Shown piece by piece: positions 26,280 to 35,072 of a DNA stretch of 64,000 bases. The DNA lies in assembly GCF_001940225.2 (NCBI RefSeq), contig NZ_CP135164.1, forward strand, positions 3,038,001 through 3,102,000, given 5' to 3'. A model generated the notes under the pieces. It was not told the DNA's origin. It was given only the letters and a program-made list of their open reading frames with translations, and did no database searches. The position numbers were made by a program, and so were the translations under genes. The stretch comes from Roseburia sp. 499. Lineage in GTDB: Bacteria > Bacillota > Clostridia > Lachnospirales > Lachnospiraceae. How positions within the stretch are numbered: the stretch's first letter is position 1; each line of letters opens with the position of its first letter.

Positions 26280-27428
26280 TTACGCTTTCTTTACAAATAT
26301 TCTGTAATTAATCCACTCTCGTAATAAAGCATATAAAACAGAAAACAGCGGAATAAATACAAGCATTCCCATAACGCCCATGAGCTTACCGCCTACTGTT
26401 ACTGCAAACAATACCCAAATAGATGGTAAACCAACCGAATTACCTACTACATGAGGGTAAACCAAATTCCCCTCTACCTGCTGTAAAATCAAGAACAATA
26501 TAACAAAAAATACTGCCTGCATAGGATTTACCATTAATATCAAAAGTGCTCCCACAAAGCATCCGATAAACGCTCCCACAATAGGTATTAGTGCCGTAAA
26601 TGCAATCAATACCCCCACCAAAAGGGCATAAGGCAAACGAAAAATGCTCATAGTTACAAAAAACATAGCTCCCAGAATCATTGCCTCTAAACACTGTCCC
26701 GTAATAAACCTTGAAAAAGTTTTATAGGAAAGACTACATACAGAAAGTATCTTTTCCACAATTTTTTGTGAAAAAACAGCTGTTATCAATTTTCTACTTT
26801 GTCTTCCCAAATTTTCCTTCTGACTTAAAATATACAATGCAAAAATAAATGCTATAAAAAATGACATTACACCATTTACTACCATCATAGTCGCTGACAT
26901 AGTATAAGAAAGCACACTTCCGGCACCATTCCATGCAAAATCTTTTATGGTATTTAACCAGTTCTTCCAGTCAAAATCAAGATTTTTAATATATTTCACA
27001 ATTTCTTCCTGATCCTGAAAAGTCTGCTCCAGCCATATCTGAATCTTCGGAAGTGATTTTGTCATGCTCTCTCCAATACTATTAATAGTCTGCCCCAGCT
27101 GTGGAACCACTACTCCAATGACAATTCCAATAATAAGAAATACCAATAAAATTGCCAATACCATACTCACAGGTCGCACAACGCGATTCCGAATTTTTTC
27201 TCCACGTTTTGTTTTTATCTGTATCTTCTGAAATTGCTTTTCAATGGCAGACATAGGAATATTCAAAATGAATGCTATGGCCCCGCCAACCACAAACGGA
27301 AGTACAATCCCCCATAAAAACATCAAATAATTTCCCACTGCACTAAAATTCAACAACACTGCCATGAGAATCAATGTAAACGTGATAATTCCCAATATTT
27401 TTTTCACATTATTCTTGTTTAAGTCCAT
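26280..27428 (-). CDS. AI-2E family transporter (PerM-like) 1
   Basis: A 382-residue membrane protein with about eight helices, a hydrophilic segment near 130-190, and the family block FIACFVGALLILMVNPMQAVFFVILFLILQQ-like stretch with the QQVEGNLVYPHVVG motif. Members export small molecules such as AI-2, indole-like compounds or Na+; substrate is unknown here. The start at 27428 has AAAGGA upstream; the longer frame to 27464 has none. It ends 5 bases beyond the outermost Pho-box repeat. Confidence 0.88.
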   Translation of the reverse strand: MDLNKNNVKKILGIITFTLILMAVLLNFSAVGNYLMFLWGIVLPFVVGGAIAFILNIPMSAIEKQFQKIQIKTKRGEKIRNRVVRPVSMVLAILLVFLIIGIVIGVVVPQLGQTINSIGESMTKSLPKIQIWLEQTFQDQEEIVKYIKNLDFDWKNWLNTIKDFAWNGAGSVLSYTMSATMMVVNGVMSFFIAFIFALYILSQKENLGRQSRKLITAVFSQKIVEKILSVCSLSYKTFSRFITGQCLEAMILGAMFFVTMSIFRLPYALLVGVLIAFTALIPIVGAFIGCFVGALLILMVNPMQAVFFVILFLILQQVEGNLVYPHVVGNSVGLPSIWVLFAVTVGGKLMGVMGMLVFIPLFSVLYALLREWINYRIFVKKA

Positions 27429-27565
27429 CTCTTTTTCCTTTCTTTTAAAATTTTCTGAAATCATAATATTATTATTTTAACATAAATGATATTCCTATAC
27501 TAGTCTGAAGAAACCGGCTTAAAACAATAAAAAGGATTTAAAGCAAGTATTATACTGTTTCTCTC

Positions 27566-27595
27566 TTGACAATCTTTCTGTCTTTTGTTTATAAT
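27566..27595 (+). promoter_or_regulatory. Promoter of the tyrS T-box transcript
   Basis: TTGACA (27566-27571), 18 bp, TATAAT (27590-27595): both hexamers are perfect. Confidence 0.85.
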
Positions 27596-27599
27596 GGGC

Positions 27600-27877
27600 A
27601 TAGTTTCAATAAGCAAAAGCATTGATTGGAAGAAGTAACAATTGGGAAATCCAACAGAAAGCAGCCGGCAGATGAGAGGCGCAGGAAGAACTTTTTGTGA
27701 ATACATCCAGGAGCTTCACACCGAACAGAATCTAAGTAGGCTGTGACGGAATTGCAACCGTTAATATGCAGGAGTGCTGACAGGCACTTACCAAGACAGG
27801 CAATGTGAGTTGTCTGTGAATAAAGGTGGTAACACGTAAGTTTTGGCTTTCGTCCTTTAATAGGACGGGAGCCTTTT
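27600..27877 (+). promoter_or_regulatory. T-box riboswitch (Tyr) leader of tyrS
   Basis: Stem I carries TAC in GAATACATCC (27702-27704), the classic GAA-UAC specifier for tyrosine. The T-box GGTGGTAACACG (27825-27836) is exact, followed by a terminator GGCTTTCGTCC / GGACGGGAGCC (about 27845-27873) and TTTT. Uncharged tRNA-Tyr should switch on tyrS. Confidence 0.93.
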
Positions 27878-27879
27878 GC

Positions 27880-27999
27880 GCGTTAAGGCAGAGGAAGGTA
27901 ATAGGAAAGATGCTGGTTGCTCGCTACCATGGAACTTTCCTATTATCTGACGAGCTACGCGAACCTGGATTGCGAAGCAATTCAGGTCTGCCTTAATGC
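27880..27999 (+). ncRNA. Extra folded block between T-box terminator and tyrS
   Basis: A 120-nt segment closed by GCGTTAAGGCAGA (27880-27892) with TCTGCCTTAATGC (27987-27999). Inside are AGGTAATAGGAAAG (27896-27909) with CTTTCCTATTATCT (27935-27948), and CCTGGATTGC-GAA-GCAATTCAGG (about 27964-27986), giving a three-way junction. GCTCG in the first loop (27919-27923) can pair with CGAGC in the junction (27951-27955). It is not part of the usual T-box design. It may be a mobile palindromic insert or a second control layer. Confidence 0.6.
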
Positions 28000-28027
28000 A
28001 CCCAAACAAATATCAGGAGGAAACACA

Positions 28028-29245
28028 ATGACAGTATATGATGAATTAGTTGCCAGAGGTCTAATTGCCCAGGTAACAGATGAAGAAGAAATTAAGGAAC
28101 TTGTAAATAATGGAAAGGCTGTATTTTACATTGGTTTTGACCCAACCGCAGATAGCCTTCATGTAGGTCACTTTATGGCTTTATGCTTAATGAAACGTTT
28201 ACAGATAGCCGGAAATAAACCGATTGCTTTAATTGGTGGCGGTACTGCCATGATTGGTGACCCAACCGGAAGAACCGATATGCGCCAGATGCTGACACCG
28301 GAAACCATTCAGCACAATGTTGAATGCATTAAAAAACAAATGAGCCGATTTATTGATTTTTCGGATGACAAAGCATTACTGGTAAATAACGCTGACTGGC
28401 TGATGGATTTGAACTATGTGGAAGTATTGCGCGAAGTTGGACCACACTTTTCCGTAAACAGAATGCTGACACATGAATGTTACAAGCAGAGAATGGAACG
28501 AGGCCTTACTTTCCTGGAATTCAACTACATGATTATGCAAAGCTATGACTTCTATGAATTATTCCAGAAATACGGATGTAATATGCAGTTTGGTGGTGAC
28601 GACCAGTGGGCAAACATGTTGGGCGGTACAGAACTGATTCGTCGTAAGCTTGGAAAAGATGCCTATGCAATGACCATTACTCTGCTTTTAAATTCCGAAG
28701 GAAAGAAAATGGGAAAAACCCAGTCCGGTGCCGTATGGCTTGACCCAAATAAGACTTCACCATTCGATTTCTACCAGTACTGGAGAAATGTTGCAGACAG
28801 CGACGTCCTAAAATGCATCCGCATGTTGACGTTCCTTCCATTAGAGGAAATTGACAAAATGAACGATTGGGAGGGTGCACAGTTAAATACAGCCAAGGAA
28901 ATCCTTGCCTTTGAATTAACCAAATTAGTTCACGGGGAAGAAGAAGCTAAGAAAGCACAGGAGGGTGCAAGAGCTCTGTTTTCCAGCGGAAATGCAGCTA
29001 ACATGCCAACTGCCACTCTTGCAGAGACCGATTTCAAAGATGGTTCTATTGATATATTAGGACTTCTTGTTGCCTCTGGTCTTGCTGCTTCCCGTTCCGA
29101 AGCTCGCCGCGCCGTTGAGCAGGGTGGAGTTTCTGTAGACGGTGAAAAAATAACCGATACGTTTGCTTCCTTTACACCGGATGATTTCAAAGAAGCAAAG
29201 GTTGTGAAAAAAGGAAAGAAGAACTTTAGAAAAGTAGAAATGTAA
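28028..29245 (+). CDS. tyrS: Tyrosine-tRNA ligase
   Basis: A 405-residue class I synthetase. The HIGH box reads HVGH (SLHVGHF, about 48), the KMSKS-like loop reads KMGKT ([15 protein letters not shown]), tyrosine-pocket motifs include [22 protein letters not shown] and GGDDQWANM, and an S4 RNA-binding domain closes the protein ([23 protein letters not shown]). CAGGAGGAAACACA before 28028 fixes the start; the longer upstream frame runs through the leader structures. Control by the Tyr T-box is clear. Confidence 0.96.
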   Translation: MTVYDELVARGLIAQVTDEEEIKELVNNGKAVFYIGFDPTADSLHVGHFMALCLMKRLQIAGNKPIALIGGGTAMIGDPTGRTDMRQMLTPETIQHNVECIKKQMSRFIDFSDDKALLVNNADWLMDLNYVEVLREVGPHFSVNRMLTHECYKQRMERGLTFLEFNYMIMQSYDFYELFQKYGCNMQFGGDDQWANMLGGTELIRRKLGKDAYAMTITLLLNSEGKKMGKTQSGAVWLDPNKTSPFDFYQYWRNVADSDVLKCIRMLTFLPLEEIDKMNDWEGAQLNTAKEILAFELTKLVHGEEEAKKAQEGARALFSSGNAANMPTATLAETDFKDGSIDILGLLVASGLAASRSEARRAVEQGGVSVDGEKITDTFASFTPDDFKEAKVVKKGKKNFRKVEM

Positions 29246-29264
29246 AAATTTTTCTCATAGAAAA

Positions 29265-29305
29265 GTCCATGACAACAATCATATATCTGTTGTCATGGAC
29301 TTTTT
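29265..29305. terminator. Terminator between tyrS and glgB
   Basis: GTCCATGACAACA (29265-29277) pairs perfectly with TGTTGTCATGGAC (29288-29300) and ends in TTTTT; an AAAA on the left lets it serve glgB as well. Confidence 0.88.
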
Positions 29306-29319
29306 ACTTCACTAATTTA

Positions 29320-31212
29320 CTAATACTCAAATACCGCTACTCCAAATCCCTGCAACGGATATGCAAAGGAATATGGCTGATTATCACATTCCTTCTTTAC
29401 TGCTCGATAGGTAAGAGGATGTTTCTCTCCTGTTCCGCCGTACTTTTTCTCATCACTGCTAAAAATCAGCTTATACTGCTTCCTCTTCGGCACTCCCACC
29501 CGGTAATCTTCACGCGCCACCGGAGTAAAGTTACATACAAACAGCAAATTTTTCTTACCATTCTTACTCTTTCTTACAAAGCTGAAAATACTGCGATATG
29601 CGTCATCCGCATTTATCCACTCAAAATTTTCTCCATCCGCATCAGCTTCGTACATTGCCGGATATTTTGTGTAAATATGTAACAAATCCTTTACAAATGT
29701 CTGAAGTTGCTTGTGACTATCCTCTTCTAACAAGAACCAATCCAGTTCTCGTTCTTCACTCCATTCACGAAGCTGACCAAATTCCTGCCCCATAAACAAC
29801 AATTTTTTACCTGGATGTCCCATCATAAATGCATATCCAGCCTTCAAATTAGAAAACTTATCTTCTCCCTCTCCAGGCATTTTGTTAATCATGGAGCATT
29901 TTAAATGTACCACTTCATCATGAGATAATACCAGAATATAATTCTCACTTCCGTTATAACTCATAGCAAAGGTCATCTTATTATGATTGTATTGCCTAAA
30001 ATACGGATCCAACTTCATATAATCCAGAAAATCATGCATCCATCCCATGTTCCACTTGAAGCTAAAGTTCAGTCCATCTTCCTCTGCGGAACCAGTCACC
30101 TTCGGCCACGCGGTAGATTCTTCCGCAATCATGACAGTTCCGGGATTTCTTCCAAGAATCAGCGTATTAATATGCTTAAAGAACTCAATAGCTTCCAGAT
30201 TCTTATTTCCACCATATTTATTCGCAACCCACTGGCCGTCCTGTTTTCCGTAATCAAGATACAACATAGATGCTACTGCATCCACTCGCAACCCATCTAT
30301 ATGATAATGCTCAATCCACATGAGTGCACTACCAATTAGGAAGTTTTTTACCTCATTTCTTCCATAGTCAAAAATCTTGGTTCCCCAATCCGGATGCTCT
30401 CCCTTCTTCGGATCTGCGTACTCATACAAACATGTACCGTCAAATTCAGCAAGTCCATGGGCATCTTTTGGAAAATGGGCCGGTACCCAGTCCAAAATGA
30501 CACCAATATTATTCTTATGAAGATAATCTACTAAGTAAGCGAAATCCTCCGGTGTCCCATATCGTGAAGTAGGTGCATAATATCCGGTCACCTGATATCC
30601 CCAAGAACCATCATAAGGATATTCTGATATTCCCATCAATTCTACATGAGTATATCCCATTTCTTTTACATAGTCCGTTAACTGTTTTGCCAGTTCCCGA
30701 TATGTATAAAATCCATCATCCTCTTTGTCCGGGTGACGCATCCATGAACCAGGATGCACCTCATAGATTGCCATTGGCTGACTATGCACATTCTCCATTT
30801 TTCTGCGTTTTTCCATCCATTTCGTATCTGTCCATTTGAAATGATCAATATCTGCTACGATAGACGCAGTACCCGGGCGAAGCTCCGCGTAATTAGCATA
30901 TGGATCTGCCTTATAGAGTCTTCTTCCATCACGCGTCTCTATGTAGAACTTATACATATCTCCCACTGACGCCTCTGGTATAAAAGTCTCATAAACTCCC
31001 ATGGGCTCCTGACGCTCCATCTCATTGACATCTTCCTGCCAATTATTAAAACTTCCAATGACACTTACCTTCGCTGCATTCGGTGCCCATACTGCAAAAT
31101 ATACTCCCTTTTTTCCCTTCTCTTCTGTAGGATGTGCCCCTAACTTGTGGTAAATCTCATAATGTGTTGCCTGCCCAAAATAATACATATCAAGTTCTGA
31201 AAATCTGCCCAT
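29320..31212 (-). CDS. glgB: 1,4-alpha-glucan branching enzyme
   Basis: A 630-residue glycogen branching enzyme: N-terminal CBM48 (VYFAVWAPNAAKVSVIGSFNNW), GH13 barrel with nucleophile Asp in DGLRVDAVASMLY, acid/base Glu in MIAEESTAWP, and the stabiliser in LSHDEV, then a C-terminal beta domain. It makes alpha-1,6 branches in glycogen. The frame opens at a GTG (31221), but AGGAG is correctly spaced only for the ATG at 31212, which I chose. It lies 20 bases after the TPR-AAA gene. No other glycogen genes are in the window. Confidence 0.95.
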   Translation of the reverse strand: MGRFSELDMYYFGQATHYEIYHKLGAHPTEEKGKKGVYFAVWAPNAAKVSVIGSFNNWQEDVNEMERQEPMGVYETFIPEASVGDMYKFYIETRDGRRLYKADPYANYAELRPGTASIVADIDHFKWTDTKWMEKRRKMENVHSQPMAIYEVHPGSWMRHPDKEDDGFYTYRELAKQLTDYVKEMGYTHVELMGISEYPYDGSWGYQVTGYYAPTSRYGTPEDFAYLVDYLHKNNIGVILDWVPAHFPKDAHGLAEFDGTCLYEYADPKKGEHPDWGTKIFDYGRNEVKNFLIGSALMWIEHYHIDGLRVDAVASMLYLDYGKQDGQWVANKYGGNKNLEAIEFFKHINTLILGRNPGTVMIAEESTAWPKVTGSAEEDGLNFSFKWNMGWMHDFLDYMKLDPYFRQYNHNKMTFAMSYNGSENYILVLSHDEVVHLKCSMINKMPGEGEDKFSNLKAGYAFMMGHPGKKLLFMGQEFGQLREWSEERELDWFLLEEDSHKQLQTFVKDLLHIYTKYPAMYEADADGENFEWINADDAYRSIFSFVRKSKNGKKNLLFVCNFTPVAREDYRVGVPKRKQYKLIFSSDEKKYGGTGEKHPLTYRAVKKECDNQPYSFAYPLQGFGVAVFEY

Positions 31213-31232
31213 AGTACCCACTCCTGTCCTTC

Positions 31233-33500
31233 TTAATTTTGAAAATCCTTCTCACGCAAATACAAATAACCCTCTGGGCTGTATTTCTTACCACCAAACA
31301 GTTTTTTCAATCCTCCGCGTTCTGCATGGTCTATTGCTATATCTACGATTTCTTTCACCTCTGTCAAAGTAGTTGCTTCATCTAGCTTCTGAATATTACT
31401 GATGCAGTTATACAGTGCCAGAATTCCCATATCATCAATCTCACATTCCTGTTCCATTGCATATGACTTAGCAAACTGTACTAATTCATCGCTGGTAAAT
31501 ACCGGTATCTTTATCCGCTCTGTAAACTTCCGCGTAAAGTTTGCATCCCTTGCCAACACCTTATCAATACCCACTCTGGTGTCTTCCATAATAATCATAA
31601 GTCCCTGCGTATCCTGTTCCATTAACAACGATAATTTTGTCACAGTCTCCTGAGACAGGTCCCCTGCCTTTTCAATAATCAGATAACCCCCTGCAACCTT
31701 TTTCAACAATTTAGATAAATCCTTCTGATTCAATGACGATGCGGCAATTTTCCCAATCTTTCCACCGGCATGTTTTCCACTCTTTTGAATTGCCTTAATA
31801 ATATCTGTAGCCAATACGGTCTTTCCGCTTCCTCGGCCACCCATAATAACAATATTTCCGGCAACAGACGTATTGTCATTTTCTCTCCTATGAAGGGTTC
31901 CTTCCAATACCTGACACAACTGTTGCTCCATTCCGGTAACCGGAACAAAATAGGAAAAGATTTCTTTCTGCTCTTCATTCAATTTTGTAATTGGTTCTTC
32001 TTCCATTTTCGCAAGTTCAATCTCTTCTTTTGGAAGCTCTACTTCATTCTTCAACAAACTTTCTAAATATTCTTCAGAAGAGGATTCTTCTTTTTCCTCT
32101 TTCTCTACTTCCTGCAAAGTCTCCTGCTCTAATGCCTGCTGCACTTCACCCAAGTTAATGGTAGGTTCCGGCACTTCTTCCTGCTCAATCGGAAGTTCTT
32201 CCTCTACATTTTCTTTCTGCAATAAATCCTCTGGCAATTCTATTTTTGGCAATTCTCCGGTACCTTGCAAATACTTCTCCGCCATGAGTTCTTGCGGTGA
32301 GACTCCTGCATCCAATTTAGGCATAACATCTGTTAAACGTTCCATAATGCCTTCTGCTTTCTGAAGAGCCTTAGCCTTGGCAGACTCCAGTTTTCGCTTC
32401 CTTGCTGTTTCCATAGCCGCCTCGGCTGCCCGCTTGGTTCTCTCCCATTCTGACAGTACATCTTCAATGCTCATCTGTCCTGTTACCTGTGGTTCCCTGT
32501 TTCCACCGTCCGGTACAAACAGGCTAATCTGCCCATCTCTATCCTCTGCCAAAATTTCTTTAAAGTTTATCTTTAAGGAACCATCTATTTCTTCATCACT
32601 TTCAATGTGTCCGTATTTCTCTTCCTCGTCCTCTTCCTTTTCTGTAGGCATCTGCAAATACGGAATCTCTTCTACCATTTTCTTAATATTATCCATGGTA
32701 TCTGTTACTGTTTCCTGGGAACTTGCATCCATAATCTGTTGCATACTCTTTGCCAGTTCTGCCTGCAGATTCACTGTATTGAACTTTCCTGTATTAGCTG
32801 TTACCTTCGGAATCTGAACCGGCTCACGAACAATCTCTCCCGATTCAAGCATATCCGTAGGACGAACTTCTACAATGCCTTCCTTTCGTAGCTTAAACTG
32901 TCGATACTTATCCTCTTGAAGCTTATTCAGTGGCTGATACAGCATCTTTAATTCCAATGCCTTTTCTACATATTTTCCATCTCCGAACCACAAAATCAGT
33001 TCATCACAAACTGCTACACATCGCTCGCTGTTTCCCGCCCGATGATATAAATATGCCAGTTCAAACGCCCATTCCTCTGTATATTCCCGTTCCTTAAACT
33101 CCTCCAGAATATCAATTAATTCTCCAATAGAAGCCCCGCCTACCTTAGCAATCTCGTAACGCAGTACATATCGTAAATTATCGTAAGGCGCAATCTCCAG
33201 AAATTCATCATAGTATTCTTTTGCCTCTTCCACATTTCCCATTTTCAATGCCACCAGAGCTAAACGGTAAATAATATTTCTTCCTACGGAAGAACGGTCA
33301 TATGCCATCAAAAGAATCTCTCTGCTATCCTCATAGCGTTTATTCCGATCATATATTTCACCTACCATACAAAGGGTAGATGCACTCTTTACTTTACGCC
33401 AATTAATGGTATCTGCTATTTCTACTGCTGTTTTGTAATCCTTCTCAGCTACAAGATTTTTTAATTGTTCTAGTTTTAATTTGTATTCGTATTTGTCCAC
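31233..33500 (-). CDS. TPR protein with C-terminal AAA-like ATPase domain
   Basis: A 755-residue cytoplasmic protein with a GTG start supported by GAGGTG. Residues about 1-230 are TPR-like helices (KNLVAEKDYKTAVEIADTINW, LVALKMGNVEEAKEYYDEFLE); 230-520 is acidic, low-complexity and probably disordered; about 525-750 is an AAA-like module with Walker A GGRGSGKT. The Walker B position reads YLIIEKAGDL rather than hhhhDE, so hydrolysis may be impaired. The module resembles EccA/CbbX-type AAA domains. Such proteins recur in Lachnospiraceae without known function. Own promoter at 33562-33591; glgB follows 20 bases later. Confidence 0.75.
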   Translation of the reverse strand: MDKYEYKLKLEQLKNLVAEKDYKTAVEIADTINWRKVKSASTLCMVGEIYDRNKRYEDSREILLMAYDRSSVGRNIIYRLALVALKMGNVEEAKEYYDEFLEIAPYDNLRYVLRYEIAKVGGASIGELIDILEEFKEREYTEEWAFELAYLYHRAGNSERCVAVCDELILWFGDGKYVEKALELKMLYQPLNKLQEDKYRQFKLRKEGIVEVRPTDMLESGEIVREPVQIPKVTANTGKFNTVNLQAELAKSMQQIMDASSQETVTDTMDNIKKMVEEIPYLQMPTEKEEDEEEKYGHIESDEEIDGSLKINFKEILAEDRDGQISLFVPDGGNREPQVTGQMSIEDVLSEWERTKRAAEAAMETARKRKLESAKAKALQKAEGIMERLTDVMPKLDAGVSPQELMAEKYLQGTGELPKIELPEDLLQKENVEEELPIEQEEVPEPTINLGEVQQALEQETLQEVEKEEKEESSSEEYLESLLKNEVELPKEEIELAKMEEEPITKLNEEQKEIFSYFVPVTGMEQQLCQVLEGTLHRRENDNTSVAGNIVIMGGRGSGKTVLATDIIKAIQKSGKHAGGKIGKIAASSLNQKDLSKLLKKVAGGYLIIEKAGDLSQETVTKLSLLMEQDTQGLMIIMEDTRVGIDKVLARDANFTRKFTERIKIPVFTSDELVQFAKSYAMEQECEIDDMGILALYNCISNIQKLDEATTLTEVKEIVDIAIDHAERGGLKKLFGGKKYSPEGYLYLREKDFQN

Positions 33501-33561
33501 CTTAATGTCACCTCAAACTCTATGAAAGGTCTAGATCTCCTAATTATCATTCTATTAGATT

Positions 33562-33591
33562 TAGTGTAACATATGAACCATGCATATGTCA
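33562..33591 (-). promoter_or_regulatory. Promoter of the TPR-AAA/glgB unit
   Basis: On the minus strand TTGACA (33586-33591), 18 bp, TACACT (33562-33567). CATATG occurs twice inside the spacer (as CATATG...CATATG), a possible operator. Confidence 0.6.
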
Positions 33592-33601
33592 AAATTTATC
33601 C

Positions 33602-33661
33602 AAAAAAATAGTATCCTGCAAACTACCATATCTTTGTATGGTTTGATTTGCAAGATACTAT
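33602..33661 (-). terminator. Long hairpin terminator of AI-2E transporter 2
   Basis: On the minus strand ATAGTATC, TTGCAAA and an inner ACCATA pair with their mirror segments, then TTTTTTT. The stem has short internal loops. Confidence 0.8.
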
Positions 33662-33691
33662 ATTTTGTTAAATTGCGGTTATCAACTTCTA

Positions 33692-35023
33692 CTATTTTCC
33701 AGACTCTTCGCTATCTTCCTCCGGCTTTGATTCCACTTTTGCCTTTGTCATCTTTTCCCAGTGCTCCAACTCATGTTTTTCTATATTCAGTCGCCGCACA
33801 TCGATATAGTCCTTTGTCTCCTTTGGAAGCTTTTTCCGCTCCAACACATGATTTATCATGTTTCGAATAATATAATAAATCACCGCAAAGACAGGAACTC
33901 CCATAATCATTCCCGGAACGCCGAACAATCCGCCGCCTGCCAGAATCGCAAATACTACCCAGAAGGACGTCAATCCCGTAGAGTCTCCCAGAATCTTCGG
34001 TCCAATAATATTTCCATCTATCTGTTGCAACACCAGAATGAAAATAACAAAGTATAATCCGTATAACGGACTAGATAAGGCAATCAGAATCGCACTTGGC
34101 ACTGCCCCCAGATACGGTCCGAAAAACGGAATAATATTTGTCACGCCTACGATAACGCTAACCAACAATGTATATGGCATTTTTAAAATAGAAAGTCCTA
34201 TAAAGCAAATTATCCCAATAATCAAAGAATCCAGAATCTTTCCAGAAATAAATCCACCAAAAATTTTATTACTCTTGTGAACGGTATGGACAATTACATT
34301 TGCCTGTTTTGCAGGGAACAATGCATATACCAGCTTCTTCGCCTGCCCAACAAAAGTCTCTTTACTCATTAACACATATACCGAAATAATGATTCCAATC
34401 ACCACATTGAACAAAACCTTTACCACACTGATGACTCCCGTGGTAAGGGATGTAATTATGTTCTTGGTCTGAGGAAGAAACTCTGTCTTTGCCCAGTCTT
34501 CGAAGAATGTGATTCCCTGTTGGAGCCCCTGCTCTAAATACTTTGCCAGTTTACTATCTTCATCAATGTAACTTTCTGCCCAGTCCATAAAACTGTTTAC
34601 CTGCTTTGGCAAATCCACAATCATTTTTTCTATACTGCGATATAACTCCGGAATTACCATCTGCAGTAAAACACCAATAATCAGTCCTACAAACACCAAT
34701 GCTCCCAGAATACTTGCACCGCGGCTTAGTTTTTCAGCTCTTTTTGGATTCTTGATTTTCTTTTTCAACAAAGGAAGCAGATACTTCTCTTCGAACTTTA
34801 CAATCGGATTCACCAAATATGCTATAATCAATCCTATCGTTATCGGCTGCAAGATACCTAGCAACTTATTCCATAACTCTGTCAGTCCGGTATAGCGATA
34901 TATCAGAAAAAACACGGATATACACGCCACAATTACTATAAAGGCGGTAAGCCCCATTGCTAAATAGGGCTTAATATTCCAATTTGCCTTTTGATTCTCT
35001 GATTTTTTATTGTTTTCTTCCAA
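33692..35023 (-). CDS. AI-2E family transporter (PerM-like) 2
   Basis: A 443-residue membrane protein of the same family as 26280-27428, with about eight helices, a soluble loop near 150-220, and the block FGPYLGAVPSAILIALSSPLYGLYFV with QQIDGNIIGPKILGDSTGLTSFWV. It begins with TTG, preceded by AGAGGA at good spacing; no better ATG exists before the first helix. A charged C-terminal tail of about 70 residues follows the last helix. Substrate unknown. It lies 49 bases downstream of the aconitase gene, so the two may be co-transcribed. Confidence 0.88.
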   Translation of the reverse strand: MEENNKKSENQKANWNIKPYLAMGLTAFIVIVACISVFFLIYRYTGLTELWNKLLGILQPITIGLIIAYLVNPIVKFEEKYLLPLLKKKIKNPKRAEKLSRGASILGALVFVGLIIGVLLQMVIPELYRSIEKMIVDLPKQVNSFMDWAESYIDEDSKLAKYLEQGLQQGITFFEDWAKTEFLPQTKNIITSLTTGVISVVKVLFNVVIGIIISVYVLMSKETFVGQAKKLVYALFPAKQANVIVHTVHKSNKIFGGFISGKILDSLIIGIICFIGLSILKMPYTLLVSVIVGVTNIIPFFGPYLGAVPSAILIALSSPLYGLYFVIFILVLQQIDGNIIGPKILGDSTGLTSFWVVFAILAGGGLFGVPGMIMGVPVFAVIYYIIRNMINHVLERKKLPKETKDYIDVRRLNIEKHELEHWEKMTKAKVESKPEEDSEESGK

Positions 35024-35072
35024 AATGATTCCTCTTTTCTTTTCATTTTGAAATGCTCTAATCTAAGAATGT

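Noticed and set aside
27917..28027. N-terminal extension of TyrS by 37 residues
   Set aside because: It would translate the folded leader block, has no ribosome site, and TyrS proteins start near MTVYDEL here.
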